Virus record (IMG/VR): IMGVR_UViG_3300034071_001534
Coordinates: 1-43,639 of that record
Strand: one strand, 5' to 3'
From: a virus
Length of the DNA: 43,639 bases
Below the pieces are notes generated by a model that saw nothing but the letters and a program-made list of their open reading frames with translations, was not told the origin of the DNA and made no database searches. The position numbers were made by a program, and so were the translations under genes. Positions 15,296 through 23,648 of this stretch are shown here, one piece after another. Every line of letters begins with the position of its first letter. The first letter of the stretch is position 1.

Positions 15296-15625
15296 CTATC
15301 GGATACGACCGGCCGCGCGCTCACGATCAAGGCAATCAGCCGTTTCGGCCCGTTGCGTCACGACGCTCTCGTACGCACCGTACGCGCGTATTGCATGGCC
15401 GCCCCACAAGGCATGCACGCGGCCCACATATGACCGCCACTGCGCGGGCGTAGCGTCGTCCGAAGGTGAAGGGCTGAACCCAGGCCGCCGCGGCAGCGGC
15501 TCAGCCGGCGCCCTTTCGCTGCAATCGATCCGCGGCGGATCGGGCGCGATCATGCGCATTTTCCAATTCGCGCACGATGTCAGCAGGCACACCGCCATCA
15601 ACAGAATCAAGGTCGTTCGGTACAT
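15296..15625 (-). CDS. Rz1: Rz1-like outer-membrane spanin lipoprotein
   Basis: A 109-aa lipoprotein: signal MYRTTLILLMAVCLLTSC with the lipobox Leu-Leu-Thr-Ser-Cys (Cys18), then a Pro-rich stretch (APDPPRIDCSERAPAEPLPRRPG) as in Rz1 proteins. It starts inside the Rz gene in another frame, overlapping by 125 bases, which is the classic nested spanin layout. Longer than lambda Rz1 (60 aa), with an added Arg/Ala-rich C-terminus. It would sit in the inner leaflet of the outer membrane and bind Rz to fuse the two membranes at lysis. Last gene of the late block. Confidence 0.88.
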   Translation of the reverse strand: MYRTTLILLMAVCLLTSCANWKMRMIAPDPPRIDCSERAPAEPLPRRPGFSPSPSDDATPAQWRSYVGRVHALWGGHAIRAYGAYESVVTQRAETADCLDRERAAGRIR

Positions 15626-15935
15626 AGCTTTCGGCCCTCCGGGCTGCATCATCGGTATGGATACGGACTTCGACCGTTTGGCCGTCCATGTTACCCCGGG
15701 TGGTCGACGCGTTCGACGCCGCCCCGTTCGCATTGTTCGCGTTGGCCGTCGCAACGCCTGCGATGGCTTCCGCATTTTCTGCGCGGGTCTCCATCCTATC
15801 GGCTTTCCATTGCCAGTATTTCCCCGTCAGCACTCCCCACCCAAAAAACAGCAGCAAGCCCGCAAGTGCGACCAGGGCGACGATGTTGTATATCGTTTTG
15901 CCGAGCGTTTCGCCACGGAGGAAAACCGGAATCAT
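15501..15935 (-). CDS. Rz: Rz-like inner-membrane spanin
   Basis: A 144-aa protein with one N-terminal membrane helix (about residues 15-37, IYNIVALVALAGLLLFFGWG) followed by a long Ala/Asn/Glu-rich periplasmic region predicted helical (coiled coil). This is the i-spanin plan. The start ATG 15935 overlaps the previous stop. Asn/Ala-rich repeats (GVATANANNANGAASNAS) are unusual. It pairs with the nested Rz1 lipoprotein and is the second-last gene of the lysis cassette. Confidence 0.87.
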   Translation of the reverse strand: MIPVFLRGETLGKTIYNIVALVALAGLLLFFGWGVLTGKYWQWKADRMETRAENAEAIAGVATANANNANGAASNASTTRGNMDGQTVEVRIHTDDAARRAESYVPNDLDSVDGGVPADIVRELENAHDRARSAADRLQRKGAG

Positions 15936-16207
15936 GTTGACCGCCTTGCGAACCGATGTTCGTATGCGTAAAGAGCTACCACGCAGCCCGCGGTCAGTAG
16001 TCCGCGCAGCCAAGTCGGGGCGGGCGTCATGGTCATCGCGATCGCGATCGACCCAACCATCCCGAACACCTTTACCCCAATCAGCCCGACGGTCAGTACG
16101 GCTTGGCGCCATTCCGACACGTGGCCGTTTCTGAATAAAAATACAAACGCGATCACGGCTAGGGTCAACAGCGTCGCTACGTCATAGCACACTAGCATCG
16201 TTTTCAT
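15932..16207 (-). CDS. Small membrane protein, possible holin/antiholin
   Basis: A 91-aa protein with about three hydrophobic helices (residues ~7-27, ~38-58, ~66-83) and a basic tail (HRFARRST), a topology seen in class I holins. The start ATG 16207 overlaps the stop of the neighbouring membrane protein, and its own stop overlaps Rz. One of this pair is probably the holin and the other a partner or antiholin; the sequence does not decide which. Confidence 0.7.
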   Translation of the reverse strand: MKTMLVCYDVATLLTLAVIAFVFLFRNGHVSEWRQAVLTVGLIGVKVFGMVGSIAIAMTMTPAPTWLRGLLTAGCVVALYAYEHRFARRST

Positions 16208-16659
16208 TCTGGCAAGTCTCCGGCCGGTTGCTTTTTAACACGGGACAGGACCGCAGAATAGAGCTGTTCGAACCACCGTTTGCCGTTGGTTCGCACGAAC
16301 TCTGTCGACAGTCCCCCGAATCCCCCCAGAATCTCCGGTGCAATATCCTGTACGTGAACGTGCGTGTAGGAAAACCCTACAATAAACATCGCTATCCACC
16401 CCCCGACGAACCCGTCAAAGGTGACGCCGATCGCGTGGTGCGGCATTTTGCGATCAGGCTGCACGCCTTCACGGAAAGCCCGGATCGATGCGCCGACCAA
16501 CGCGGCGGCCAGGACCGACAACGGGACGCCCAAAACTACCACCGCCCACCAGGTCGAACTTGCGGGCGTGACGGTCTCCACCGCCCGGACGGCAGCCCCG
16601 GCCGATGCCGCGCCGATGTAGGCCGACGCTAACAGGTCTTTCAATGCGTCCAGTTTCAC
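16204..16659 (-). CDS. Putative holin-type membrane protein
   Basis: A 151-aa protein, GTG start at 16659 behind AGGGGGAG. Hydrophobic stretches at about 13-28 (Ala-rich), 38-60 (WWAVVVLGVPLSVLAAALVGA) and 82-97 (FVGGWIAMFIVGF), with a basic C-terminal region (NGKRWFEQLYSAVLSRVKKQ). Position between endolysin and a second membrane protein/spanins supports a holin role, but this is by context; the family was not identified. Confidence 0.72.
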   Translation of the reverse strand: MKLDALKDLLASAYIGAASAGAAVRAVETVTPASSTWWAVVVLGVPLSVLAAALVGASIRAFREGVQPDRKMPHHAIGVTFDGFVGGWIAMFIVGFSYTHVHVQDIAPEILGGFGGLSTEFVRTNGKRWFEQLYSAVLSRVKKQPAGDLPE

Positions 16660-16686
16660 GCGCTCCCCCTTGAATGCTGCAGTTTA

Positions 16687-17163
16687 CTAGGCTTCACTTT
16701 GCGACAGCGTACCGGCAGCGGCCACGGTTGCCGGTACGCGCGGTACGCCTAGCGGCAGGCGGTACGCCGTGATTCGAACAGCGGGAAACCACGATTCTTT
16801 CACGGCGTCGTCTTGGTTGCCTCCTAGCAAGCGGACTTTCGAACCGTCTCCCGTGACACCCGTGACGAAGGCGACGTGTCCGCCGCCCTTGCGCGTCAAT
16901 ACCGCAATTGCACCTTGCGCCGGGCCGGGACAGCGCACACCGTAGTCTGCCCACGCAAGGGCGCGGTAGTAGTGTTTGGGAATCGCGTGTCCGGCTTCCG
17001 ATAGCCATTTTGCCATTGCACCACCGCACCACGGCTGGCCTAAAAGCCAACCGGCGGAAAACTTCGCCCACATGCCGCGAATCCACTTAGAGTCGTTCGG
17101 CCCGAGCGTTTCTTTTTGGCCGATGTCCGCGCGGGCTATTGTTAAATAGGTGGGTTCTTTCAT
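16687..17163 (-). CDS. Endolysin, NlpC/P60-CHAP-like (TIGR02594 type)
   Basis: A 158-aa peptidoglycan hydrolase. The fold's features are IGQKETLGPNDSKWI near the start, PWCGGAM with catalytic Cys46, GGGHVAFVTG with His96 and LLGGNQDDAV with Asn115. This matches the compact TIGR02594 family of phage and bacterial amidase/endopeptidase-like proteins. There is no signal peptide, so release would need the holin. The start ATG overlaps the preceding stop (TAATG). Confidence 0.9.
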   Translation of the reverse strand: MKEPTYLTIARADIGQKETLGPNDSKWIRGMWAKFSAGWLLGQPWCGGAMAKWLSEAGHAIPKHYYRALAWADYGVRCPGPAQGAIAVLTRKGGGHVAFVTGVTGDGSKVRLLGGNQDDAVKESWFPAVRITAYRLPLGVPRVPATVAAAGTLSQSEA

Positions 17164-17789
17164 TAGCTGATGTCCGCTTCTGGTTCCAAAAGAACAAATT
17201 GCGTCGCAACGATCGCGCTATCCGACCGACGGAAGATCTGCACGCGTATCTGCCGATTGCCGCGCGTCGCGCCGCTGGTAGTGCGCGTGACCGAACTAGA
17301 GACCCCTCGCGGCGCATTCAACTGCAGGCGCGTGTTTAGGGGCGATCCGGAAAGGGTACCAACTCCGCCCGATATCAGTACGAACTCTACATCGTACGCG
17401 TCGCCGATTGTAGCCCCTCCCCCTGGGAACCACTCCCCCACGTTGCCAACATCCCACTGCGTGTCACCGTTTCTAAACAGCAAAAACCCCGCGACGGCAG
17501 TGACCGGGCCGGAAGTGCTGTTTTGGTAAACCTCGACATTGGTCGGAAGCCCGGCGGTCGAACTGACGTAGGATGCGGTGCCTGCCGCAGCAAAGAAATT
17601 AGAAATGTCCACCCCGGCAACCCGATAGCCAACGTCCGGGCCTTTCGTTCCGAACTCAATCGGGGCATACCGTTGATTCAAATCGATGCCCCCGATGCGC
17701 CGATGTGTAAGAGGCGCGAAAGTCCCCGTAACGTACGGGTCAAACAGCGCATCGAAGTCGACTCCAGCGGACTCGTACGGGGAAACCAT
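17163..17789 (-). CDS. Putative fibre/virion protein, hypothetical
   Basis: A 208-aa protein from ATG 17789 with GGGGG upstream. It reads as a beta-rich, Gly/Ser/Thr-rich protein: FDPYVTGTFAPLTHRRIGGIDLNQRYAPIEFGTKGPDVGYRVAG, and later QWDVGNVGEWFPGGG. Location between a tail fibre and the endolysin suggests a minor tail or fibre-tip protein. No family recognised. Confidence 0.78.
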   Translation of the reverse strand: MVSPYESAGVDFDALFDPYVTGTFAPLTHRRIGGIDLNQRYAPIEFGTKGPDVGYRVAGVDISNFFAAAGTASYVSSTAGLPTNVEVYQNSTSGPVTAVAGFLLFRNGDTQWDVGNVGEWFPGGGATIGDAYDVEFVLISGGVGTLSGSPLNTRLQLNAPRGVSSSVTRTTSGATRGNRQIRVQIFRRSDSAIVATQFVLLEPEADIS

Positions 17790-17791
17790 CG

Positions 17792-19057
17792 TCAGCCCCC
17801 CACCACGTGCCACACCAGCGACAACACCACCGCGGCGGCCGTCACCCGCTGCCACACCACCCGGGCGCGGTGCTCTTCCTGTAGTGCGGAGATCAAGACG
17901 GGAACGAATTGCTGATAGTCCAGCGTCGGAACGCGTTCGCCGCGGTAGGCGGTACCGATCGGGTCGACCGACTCCGGCACTTGGCGCATCGCATCTTCGG
18001 CGATCAAAAACAGCCGTTTGCGATTCTCCGCGCCCGCGGGCAAGTAGTCCGGTTTGTACACGCCAACGACGGGGCGCAGGCGCAGTACTTGACGCATACC
18101 ATACGGGAAGGGGCCCGCAAAAATGCTCTTGATTTTCCGCGACGATCCGGTGTCGTAGCCCGTAGCGGTAACTATTCCGAAAGTGACGTTTGCGCCCAGC
18201 TTCGCGCGTTGCGCCAACCCGGCCGGCGTGACTGCGGCGTTGTCTATGACTGCAGCATCGGACTCCGGAACGCTTGCGTACCGCGTGCGCCCGGCCACCG
18301 CAGCCGTTGCTTGGGGGATGGCGGCGGCCAACCCGGCCGGCGTGACTGCAGCGTTATCTATGACGCCGGTGGCAGTTTCTGCGCCTGTCGCGTACCGCGT
18401 ACGGCCGGACACGGCGACCGTCGCCGCTCCCACCCCCCACCCTTTGTTTGTTGCTGTTGCGGCTAACGATACGGGGGTGACCGCCGCGCTCGGTTCGAGG
18501 CCGGCTATGGATTCCGCATCTGTGGCGTAGCGTGTACGACCAGAAACAAGTGTCGTCGCGGGCGGGACGCTGACCGAAAAAGCGGCCAAGCGTGCGGTCA
18601 CGTAGGCGGGGGTAGCGAGGCGGTCGGTCGACGCCGTGTCTTCATCCGTTGCCGGTTCGAAAATCCAAGGCGTCCAATTTTCTACCGATGCCGGGTTTGA
18701 AATGTTTGCCTCCGCCAAAGAGACGTAAGTAACGAACGGGTCGCCGGGTCCGGCCTTATAACGCACCATGACGCCGCGGCCGTATGAAAAAGGCGCGCCC
18801 CCGTTGTCTGCGCTTGTGATGAATTCGGGGATTCCGGTTTTTTGGTACTGACCGACCGCCTCGGTCAACGCATAAAACAGGTAGTTCGTCGGGCCGCGGG
18901 GGAACGCTTTTGCGTCCGGATCAACGCCCAATTCGCGCTGGTAATCGAAACCGAAACCGTCGTCGAAGCTGACCGACCCGTCGAACTGATTCGGCCCGGG
19001 GATAACCGCTCGATCGCCGTTGACTGCGAAAGGCGAGGAAAAAAAACGTTGGTCCAT
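17792..19057 (-). CDS. Tail fibre with fibre repeats and S74-like C-terminal chaperone
   Basis: A 421-aa fibre. Residues ~165-285 hold three copies of a phage fibre repeat: (S/A)GRTRYAT..E(S/T)..G...NAAVTPAGLA. The C-terminal part (SSRKIKSIFAGPFPYGMRQVLRLRPVVGVYK, then RLFLIAEDAMRQVPESV and VPTLDYQQFVPVLISALQE) fits the intramolecular chaperone (peptidase S74) that trimerises fibres and then cleaves itself. A final hydrophobic stretch (AAAVVLSLVWHVVGG) follows and would be removed with the chaperone. ATG with GAGG upstream. Likely host-receptor binding. Confidence 0.88.
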   Translation of the reverse strand: MDQRFFSSPFAVNGDRAVIPGPNQFDGSVSFDDGFGFDYQRELGVDPDAKAFPRGPTNYLFYALTEAVGQYQKTGIPEFITSADNGGAPFSYGRGVMVRYKAGPGDPFVTYVSLAEANISNPASVENWTPWIFEPATDEDTASTDRLATPAYVTARLAAFSVSVPPATTLVSGRTRYATDAESIAGLEPSAAVTPVSLAATATNKGWGVGAATVAVSGRTRYATGAETATGVIDNAAVTPAGLAAAIPQATAAVAGRTRYASVPESDAAVIDNAAVTPAGLAQRAKLGANVTFGIVTATGYDTGSSRKIKSIFAGPFPYGMRQVLRLRPVVGVYKPDYLPAGAENRKRLFLIAEDAMRQVPESVDPIGTAYRGERVPTLDYQQFVPVLISALQEEHRARVVWQRVTAAAVVLSLVWHVVGG

Positions 19058-19069
19058 GCTTGCGGTCCT

Positions 19070-19753
19070 CTACAGCTGATTGTCTAAAAAAGTTCCGCGT
19101 TCGAAATTTTCATTCGTAGCGCCGAAGCCGAAAGACGCGCGCGTAGTGACGATATAGCCGACCCCGACCGTGGACGGTCGGGGCAGTAGGTCGTACTCAC
19201 GCAATACAAAAGCAAGGCGGGCGTCGGGAGTGAACCCAAAAACATAAATCAACGGTTGCATGCCGCCCGGGTCGAGCACGTGAACGGGGCCCAGCTCGCG
19301 AAAAATGTAACGCATGAATCGGTTGATCTCTGGCACCGCGCACCGGGTGACCAGTTGAAAATATCGTAACTGCAGGATGATCCGCTGCTGTTCGACAGTC
19401 AAGCGGACCGCAGCCGCGCCCGACTCTCCGAAGTTTCCGCGCTCGAAATTTTGGTTGTCGTTGCTGCCCGCGCCCTCTTTTTCGAACCCGAACACCGGAC
19501 GATCAGCAACGGTTCCCAAAGCGGGGGCGAGTTGTACGCCCAGTATACGCGCCCACACTTGGCAACCGAACGCGTTAGCGGTACGAAGGTCGAACACGTC
19601 GCGGAACCAGTTTTCCCAAAACTGCGAAACATTGGCGTCATACCATGCCTGCTTCCGTTCCAACAGCCCTCGCAGATTGCTCGCGCGGTTGTGCTGCCAC
19701 AACAACGCGCGCAGTACGCCGGCCGCCAAGTCGAATTGCTGGATTCGGGTCAC
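19070..19753 (-). CDS. DUF2612-type baseplate-fibre connector
   Basis: A 227-aa protein from GTG 19753, overlapping the baseplate J stop (GTGA). It matches the DUF2612-type proteins that follow baseplate J in myoviruses: LLWQHNRASNLRGLLERKQAWYD, FWENWFRDVFDLRTANAFGCQVWARIL, then ENFERGNFGE and a related ENENFERGTF near the end. Expected to link the wedge to the fibre. Confidence 0.88.
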   Translation of the reverse strand: MTRIQQFDLAAGVLRALLWQHNRASNLRGLLERKQAWYDANVSQFWENWFRDVFDLRTANAFGCQVWARILGVQLAPALGTVADRPVFGFEKEGAGSNDNQNFERGNFGESGAAAVRLTVEQQRIILQLRYFQLVTRCAVPEINRFMRYIFRELGPVHVLDPGGMQPLIYVFGFTPDARLAFVLREYDLLPRPSTVGVGYIVTTRASFGFGATNENFERGTFLDNQL

Positions 19754-20958
19754 AGTTCGATTACCGTAATCGATGACGCTTGCAACGTAGGAACTTCGTT
19801 GAGGGATACTTGATATTCTTCCGCCCGCCACGACCCGCCGCCCGGTTCGGATGGCCGCAATATCTCAACGTTCGACACGTACACACCGGGTGTTTGACTG
19901 GTCACCGCTCCGCTGATCTCGAAAGGGGACACACCCCCGCCAACTACAAACCCGCGTTCCCCCGGAATCTCGCCGTCGACGTAGTCCATGACGCTATTGC
20001 GCACGGCGTCGGCCACGTTGCCCGTGTAGCTGCCACGTCGGGCCGTAATGCGCACCAGAAACGGGACGGGGGACGCGCGGTCAAACGCCACCGCGTACGT
20101 CTGCCCGCTGTACTCGTCGACCACGTCGACGGTAACGGCGCCGTTCCAATCCGCGCCCGCGGTCTTGTTCGACAGCAGCGCTAGCGCAACGTCCGCGTCG
20201 GCGCCACCGTGCGCGCAGACCCAAACCGAATGCGCGACTAGGTTGATCCCGTCAATGACTGCCGCGGCGTTCGTGACATTTTCCCGAAACTGCAGCGAGC
20301 GCACGCCGACTGCAGGGTCATACAGCGCTGACGTGATCGCCTCCGATACGCTGATCCCCTGCCGCGCAAGCGTGGCGCGCCGCAGCGATCGCAGCGACTC
20401 GTCCGACTGTTCGTCGGTTCCCACAACGCCCGCCGTCGTGTTTGTGATCGTTTCCAATCCAAGCACGGCGTCGACGATCGTTGTCAGCGTGTTGGCCGGG
20501 CAAGGGGTTGCCCCGAGGTCTACCGCCGCGAAGTCGACAACACCAGCGCCCAAGTTGTCCAGTTGTACGGAGTTAACAGATTGAAAAATAAAACCCGCCT
20601 CCGTGCGCGCACGCGTACCTGCACGGACGACAGTCTGCGGCTGGCCTGTAACGATAACGCTTGGGACGAACGTGCGCGTTGCTGCGTTGCGTTCCAAACC
20701 CAACAGCGCGCATAGAGAGTCGAGGAAACGACCGCCCGAAACGTCCGGGTTGACTTGATTCGCCAATTCCGCCAGCATCCGAAGCACGTCCGCCCGGGCT
20801 TGGGTTTCGCTTGCGATGAGCGTGCCTTGCGGCGTTTCCGAGTCGACAGACAAATCGTCACCGAATACAGCACGGTACTCCGCTTGGACCGCCGCCAACA
20901 GGTCGGCAGTATCGGGAAGAATTACGCCCGTCTTGTCCAGGTACTCAAAGCCCGGCAT
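19750..20958 (-). CDS. Baseplate J-like wedge protein
   Basis: A 402-aa homologue of the P2 J/T4 gp6 type. Hallmarks: DLLAAVQAEYRAVFGDDLSVDSETPQG near the start, VNPDVSGGRFLDSLCALLGLERN, the GTDEQSDESLRSLRR motif near 190 and the C-terminal GGVSPFEISGAVTSQTPGVYVSNVEI. ATG with GGGGAG upstream. It overlaps the gp25-like gene by 14 bases. It forms the baseplate ring that opens on adsorption. Confidence 0.94.
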   Translation of the reverse strand: MPGFEYLDKTGVILPDTADLLAAVQAEYRAVFGDDLSVDSETPQGTLIASETQARADVLRMLAELANQVNPDVSGGRFLDSLCALLGLERNAATRTFVPSVIVTGQPQTVVRAGTRARTEAGFIFQSVNSVQLDNLGAGVVDFAAVDLGATPCPANTLTTIVDAVLGLETITNTTAGVVGTDEQSDESLRSLRRATLARQGISVSEAITSALYDPAVGVRSLQFRENVTNAAAVIDGINLVAHSVWVCAHGGADADVALALLSNKTAGADWNGAVTVDVVDEYSGQTYAVAFDRASPVPFLVRITARRGSYTGNVADAVRNSVMDYVDGEIPGERGFVVGGGVSPFEISGAVTSQTPGVYVSNVEILRPSEPGGGSWRAEEYQVSLNEVPTLQASSITVIEL

Positions 20959-21295
20959 TGGCTGTCGTCTCCCCGTAGATGGTCTGAATTGTCGCAGTAT
21001 ATCCGAAAGCCTCGCCGGTCCGGTCGATAGTGAAACCGGTTACCGCCACGACGCCTGCGACCCGTTTGATAGCTACGCGCGCCGCCGCTTCGAATTGAGC
21101 GGGCAAGTACGCGTTCCAGACGGTGCCGAGCGTCGGGATGCCGCGGTCGGCTGCAAATAGCATCTCCCCTCGCTGCGCTTGCATTGCGGATCGACAGTTC
21201 AGCGCTACCGCACGTAGTCCGGACACGATCGACAGGTTGCCGTCAGTGCCAATAACCAGGTCGTTACGGTCGTTGCTTTCGAAAGTTTTCGTCAT
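20945..21295 (-). CDS. gp25/gpW-like baseplate wedge protein
   Basis: A 116-aa protein with the expected small-wedge layout: DLVIGTDGNLSIVSGLRAVALNCRSAMQAQRGEMLFAADRGIPTLG, an Asn/Ala-rich centre and a beta C-terminus. The position between spike and J protein is the standard one. The ATG overlaps the upstream stop. In T4 the homologue primes sheath assembly. Confidence 0.88.
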   Translation of the reverse strand: MTKTFESNDRNDLVIGTDGNLSIVSGLRAVALNCRSAMQAQRGEMLFAADRGIPTLGTVWNAYLPAQFEAAARVAIKRVAGVVAVTGFTIDRTGEAFGYTATIQTIYGETTANAGL

Positions 21296-21951
21296 GGCAC
21301 AGGGGGCCCGCTGGTACCCGCGCCGGTGTCGACGCCTGAATGTGAGTGAGTCGATCCAACGTCGACGCCGTTGTTTTCGAGGATCCCGAACGTTTCGACG
21401 CCGTCGTTAAACTTCGCGCGACCGTCAAACTCATGCAAGGGCGCGACGTACCGAATGCGCGTCGGCGACAGTTCTACGCGTACAGCCCCGTCAAGGGACT
21501 GTATTGTCATCGCGTCATCGGCCACGTCTCCTAGCTCGAACTCCGAAAACACATCGGGTATAAACCGCCCGTCTTCGAACGAGTGTAGGCGTAGGGTGTT
21601 TGGGTGCGCTTCGCCCAATGATTGAACGAATAGTGAGATGTCCCGGTCGCTTGCTTCTATCCACCCGAGGTTCCCGGGCTGCAGTGGAAAGTTGATGACG
21701 AACCCCCCGCCGCCCAAGGCCAGCACCGGCACTTTCGCCACCGTCGCGCGTGGCACTTTTGCCCCGCCCGTCGTTAGCAGCGCAATTAGAGGGCGCACCG
21801 TTGCGATGTTGCTTGGCCGGTCGTACGCCACAACGACCGCCGGCAGCATACCGTCGACGTTTTGCAGCGCTTTGCGTATAACTTGCCGCAACGTGCCGGC
21901 AACCGTCGCATCGTTCGCGGGGTCTTTGCTGGGGATGTCAGCGTCCGCCAC
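21292..21951 (-). CDS. Baseplate central spike (gp138/gpV-like) with HxH tip
   Basis: A 219-aa spike. The N-terminal OB-type domain is visible in DGMLPAVVVAYDRPSNIATVRPLI and NFPLQPGNLGWIEASDRDISLF; a repetitive beta region follows (SFEDGRFIPDV, MTIQSLDGAVRVEL). The protein ends STHSHSGVDTGAGTSGPP, the HxH-type motif (His202, His204) that in P2 gpV and phage phi92 gp138 coordinates an iron ion at the membrane-piercing tip. GTG start overlaps the previous TAG by one base. Confidence 0.9.
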   Translation of the reverse strand: MADADIPSKDPANDATVAGTLRQVIRKALQNVDGMLPAVVVAYDRPSNIATVRPLIALLTTGGAKVPRATVAKVPVLALGGGGFVINFPLQPGNLGWIEASDRDISLFVQSLGEAHPNTLRLHSFEDGRFIPDVFSEFELGDVADDAMTIQSLDGAVRVELSPTRIRYVAPLHEFDGRAKFNDGVETFGILENNGVDVGSTHSHSGVDTGAGTSGPPVP

Positions 21952-22781
21952 TATTTCGCGCCTTTACGTTTGCATTCGGCAATACAGTAGAACGCCGTGT
22001 CCCGGTTGGTCAACTCGTACGACAGTTTGTAAATGACGTACTCTCCGCTCGCGGCGGGGTTGGATTCGCTTTCGATGGTCAGCGCGCCGCCTAGTTGGGA
22101 TTTTGGATCTAAAAAATACTTTACTTTCACACCCTGTTCGGTGATCTCCGGCTGTCCGATCATCCCGCTATGCTTGCTTAGCACGTGTGTCGTTTGCTGC
22201 AGCGCGACGTTATAGTTTTTGACGATCAAGCGGTCATCGTCGACATAGGCGTTTACGTTGCCTGCGTCCGACAGTTTCCGCACTTCGTTCAAGGCACCGC
22301 CGGAAAACGAATAGTTCGAGATGTTTTTGTCGTCCGCTTCGAACACCAGGACCAACCCCAACGATTGAGCGACGCGCGCGGCGATCGTTGAAAGTTTTGA
22401 TTGCGCAGCGTGAGCGGTAGAGATAACCCGGCCTTTCGAAAACTGCCCCGTCTTTGCTTTCATCTTCAAGGCGATATCCGGCGGCGGCGTCGGCGCGCAC
22501 TCCGTGATATCGCCTTGAAAAACTCGGAATGTCCCCGTTGACTGGCGTCCGGCTTCGACAACGATACGTTTCGCCGTTCGGTTTGCGTTGAACGGGCTTG
22601 TCTCCCGCAGCAAGTATTCGAGATGCTCCCGAGTTAGGTTGGAAATTTTAACTTCACACTCGTTTTGCAGTGGGTTCCCGAACTTGCTGCACGTGACCGA
22701 AATGGCTAGCTCTTCATAGACCGCTAGCTGGCCGTCTATTTCGATTCCGACTCGCAATATGCGCTCGTCAAACTCAGACAC
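21951..22781 (-). CDS. Baseplate hub protein (gp27/gpD-like)
   Basis: A 276-aa protein from GTG 22781, overlapping the previous gene by eight bases. Features: TCSKFGNPLQNECEVKISNLTREHLEYLLRE, FRVFQGDITECAPTPPPDI, QSKLSTIAARVAQSLGLVLVFE and VNAYVDDDRLIVKN. These are typical of the hub proteins of Pam3-like and related small myoviruses. Expected to carry the spike at the tube tip. A longer in-frame reading to 22979 runs through the neighbouring gene and was rejected. Confidence 0.85.
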   Translation of the reverse strand: MSEFDERILRVGIEIDGQLAVYEELAISVTCSKFGNPLQNECEVKISNLTREHLEYLLRETSPFNANRTAKRIVVEAGRQSTGTFRVFQGDITECAPTPPPDIALKMKAKTGQFSKGRVISTAHAAQSKLSTIAARVAQSLGLVLVFEADDKNISNYSFSGGALNEVRKLSDAGNVNAYVDDDRLIVKNYNVALQQTTHVLSKHSGMIGQPEITEQGVKVKYFLDPKSQLGGALTIESESNPAASGEYVIYKLSYELTNRDTAFYCIAECKRKGAK

Positions 22782-23100
22782 CCGCCACCGCCTGCGATAT
22801 TTCGTCGGGTGTTGAAAACACCAGGAAAGACGACACCCCGAAATTTTCAAAATAGGGGGCTTCGCCTTCGGTCGTGCTGGTAAATATAAAGTCCCCGTGT
22901 AGTGACCATAAGTGCGCGTGCAGTAGGATCGGAGTGCCCGCGACCGCCCGCGACCCCGAAACAAGTCGGACACCGTCACGCACCACCGTGGCCGCCATCA
23001 TCCCGCCGATCTCTTGCACCTGTAGCACGTACCGGCTGCCGTTCAGTTGAATGTTCACCGATTGATTAGGCACACGGTCGAGGGGAACTATCGTAGGCAT
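22774..23100 (-). CDS. Baseplate plug protein (Pam3 gp18-like)
   Basis: A 108-aa beta-rich protein: QSVNIQLNGSRYVLQVQEIGGMMAATVVRDG, GTPILLHAHLW, then FLVFSTPDE. This matches the small plug/hub-associated proteins that follow the Dit-like protein in Pam3-type baseplates. Its start overlaps the previous stop (TAATG). Confidence 0.8.
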   Translation of the reverse strand: MPTIVPLDRVPNQSVNIQLNGSRYVLQVQEIGGMMAATVVRDGVRLVSGSRAVAGTPILLHAHLWSLHGDFIFTSTTEGEAPYFENFGVSSFLVFSTPDEISQAVAGV

Positions 23101-23648
23101 TAGCCGCCGCCCCCGTAAAAAGTGCTGTATAACACGGACGACCCTCGCTTCGAAGCGGTTTCCGGCTTTCCTGCTTGTTCGCCTCGCTTCACAGTAGACG
23201 CGTTGCGCTTACCCTTGCCGTCCGCACCGGCGGCGGCCGCCTTGGGCGGCAGCGCTTGAAACTGGGCGGCCACGAACACCGCTTCGCGTAGTTTTAGGAC
23301 CAACGGCAACGCGTCCGCCACGTCTGAGGTTTCATCGTGAGGCATGGCCTCAATCGCCATGCTCGGAAACGCCCCTGCGCGCGTCTGAACGGTCACCGTT
23401 TCCGCTTGTCGGTAGATCTCTTTGAACCTTTCGTACAGTGCCCGAGACTCTTCGGCGCCCTGTAGGACAATCGTCAACTCTATTTCGATGGGCAGATATA
23501 CGCGGTGGTCGGTGACGGTGCTACCGTCCTCTAGCGGGTGTTCCATAAACTTAGCGGCCGGTTTCACGGCTGCTTTGATCGGTCGCCCTTCCGGCACCAG
23601 CTGCTTAAAATTCGCATCGAAAATGCCTACAACATCCGCGGTCGTCAT
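23100..23648 (-). CDS. Dit-like baseplate protein
   Basis: A 182-aa protein. The first ~135 residues (FDANFKQLVPEGRPIKAAVKP, HPLEDGSTVTDHRVYLPIEIELTIVLQG, QTRAGAFPSMAIEAMPHDETSDVADALPLVLKLREAVFV) match the Dit-like phage tail family. A Lys/Ala/Gly-rich linker and GSSVLYSTFYGGGG end the protein. It lies directly after the tape measure, as expected. ATGA overlap with the tape-measure stop. Confidence 0.88.
   Translation of the reverse strand: MTTADVVGIFDANFKQLVPEGRPIKAAVKPAAKFMEHPLEDGSTVTDHRVYLPIEIELTIVLQGAEESRALYERFKEIYRQAETVTVQTRAGAFPSMAIEAMPHDETSDVADALPLVLKLREAVFVAAQFQALPPKAAAAGADGKGKRNASTVKRGEQAGKPETASKRGSSVLYSTFYGGGG

Noticed and set aside
22782-22979. N-terminal extension of the hub protein
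   Set aside because: It overlaps the plug-protein gene in another frame and is rich in Arg/Tyr/Pro without domain character; the GTG at 22781 overlaps the previous stop in the usual way.
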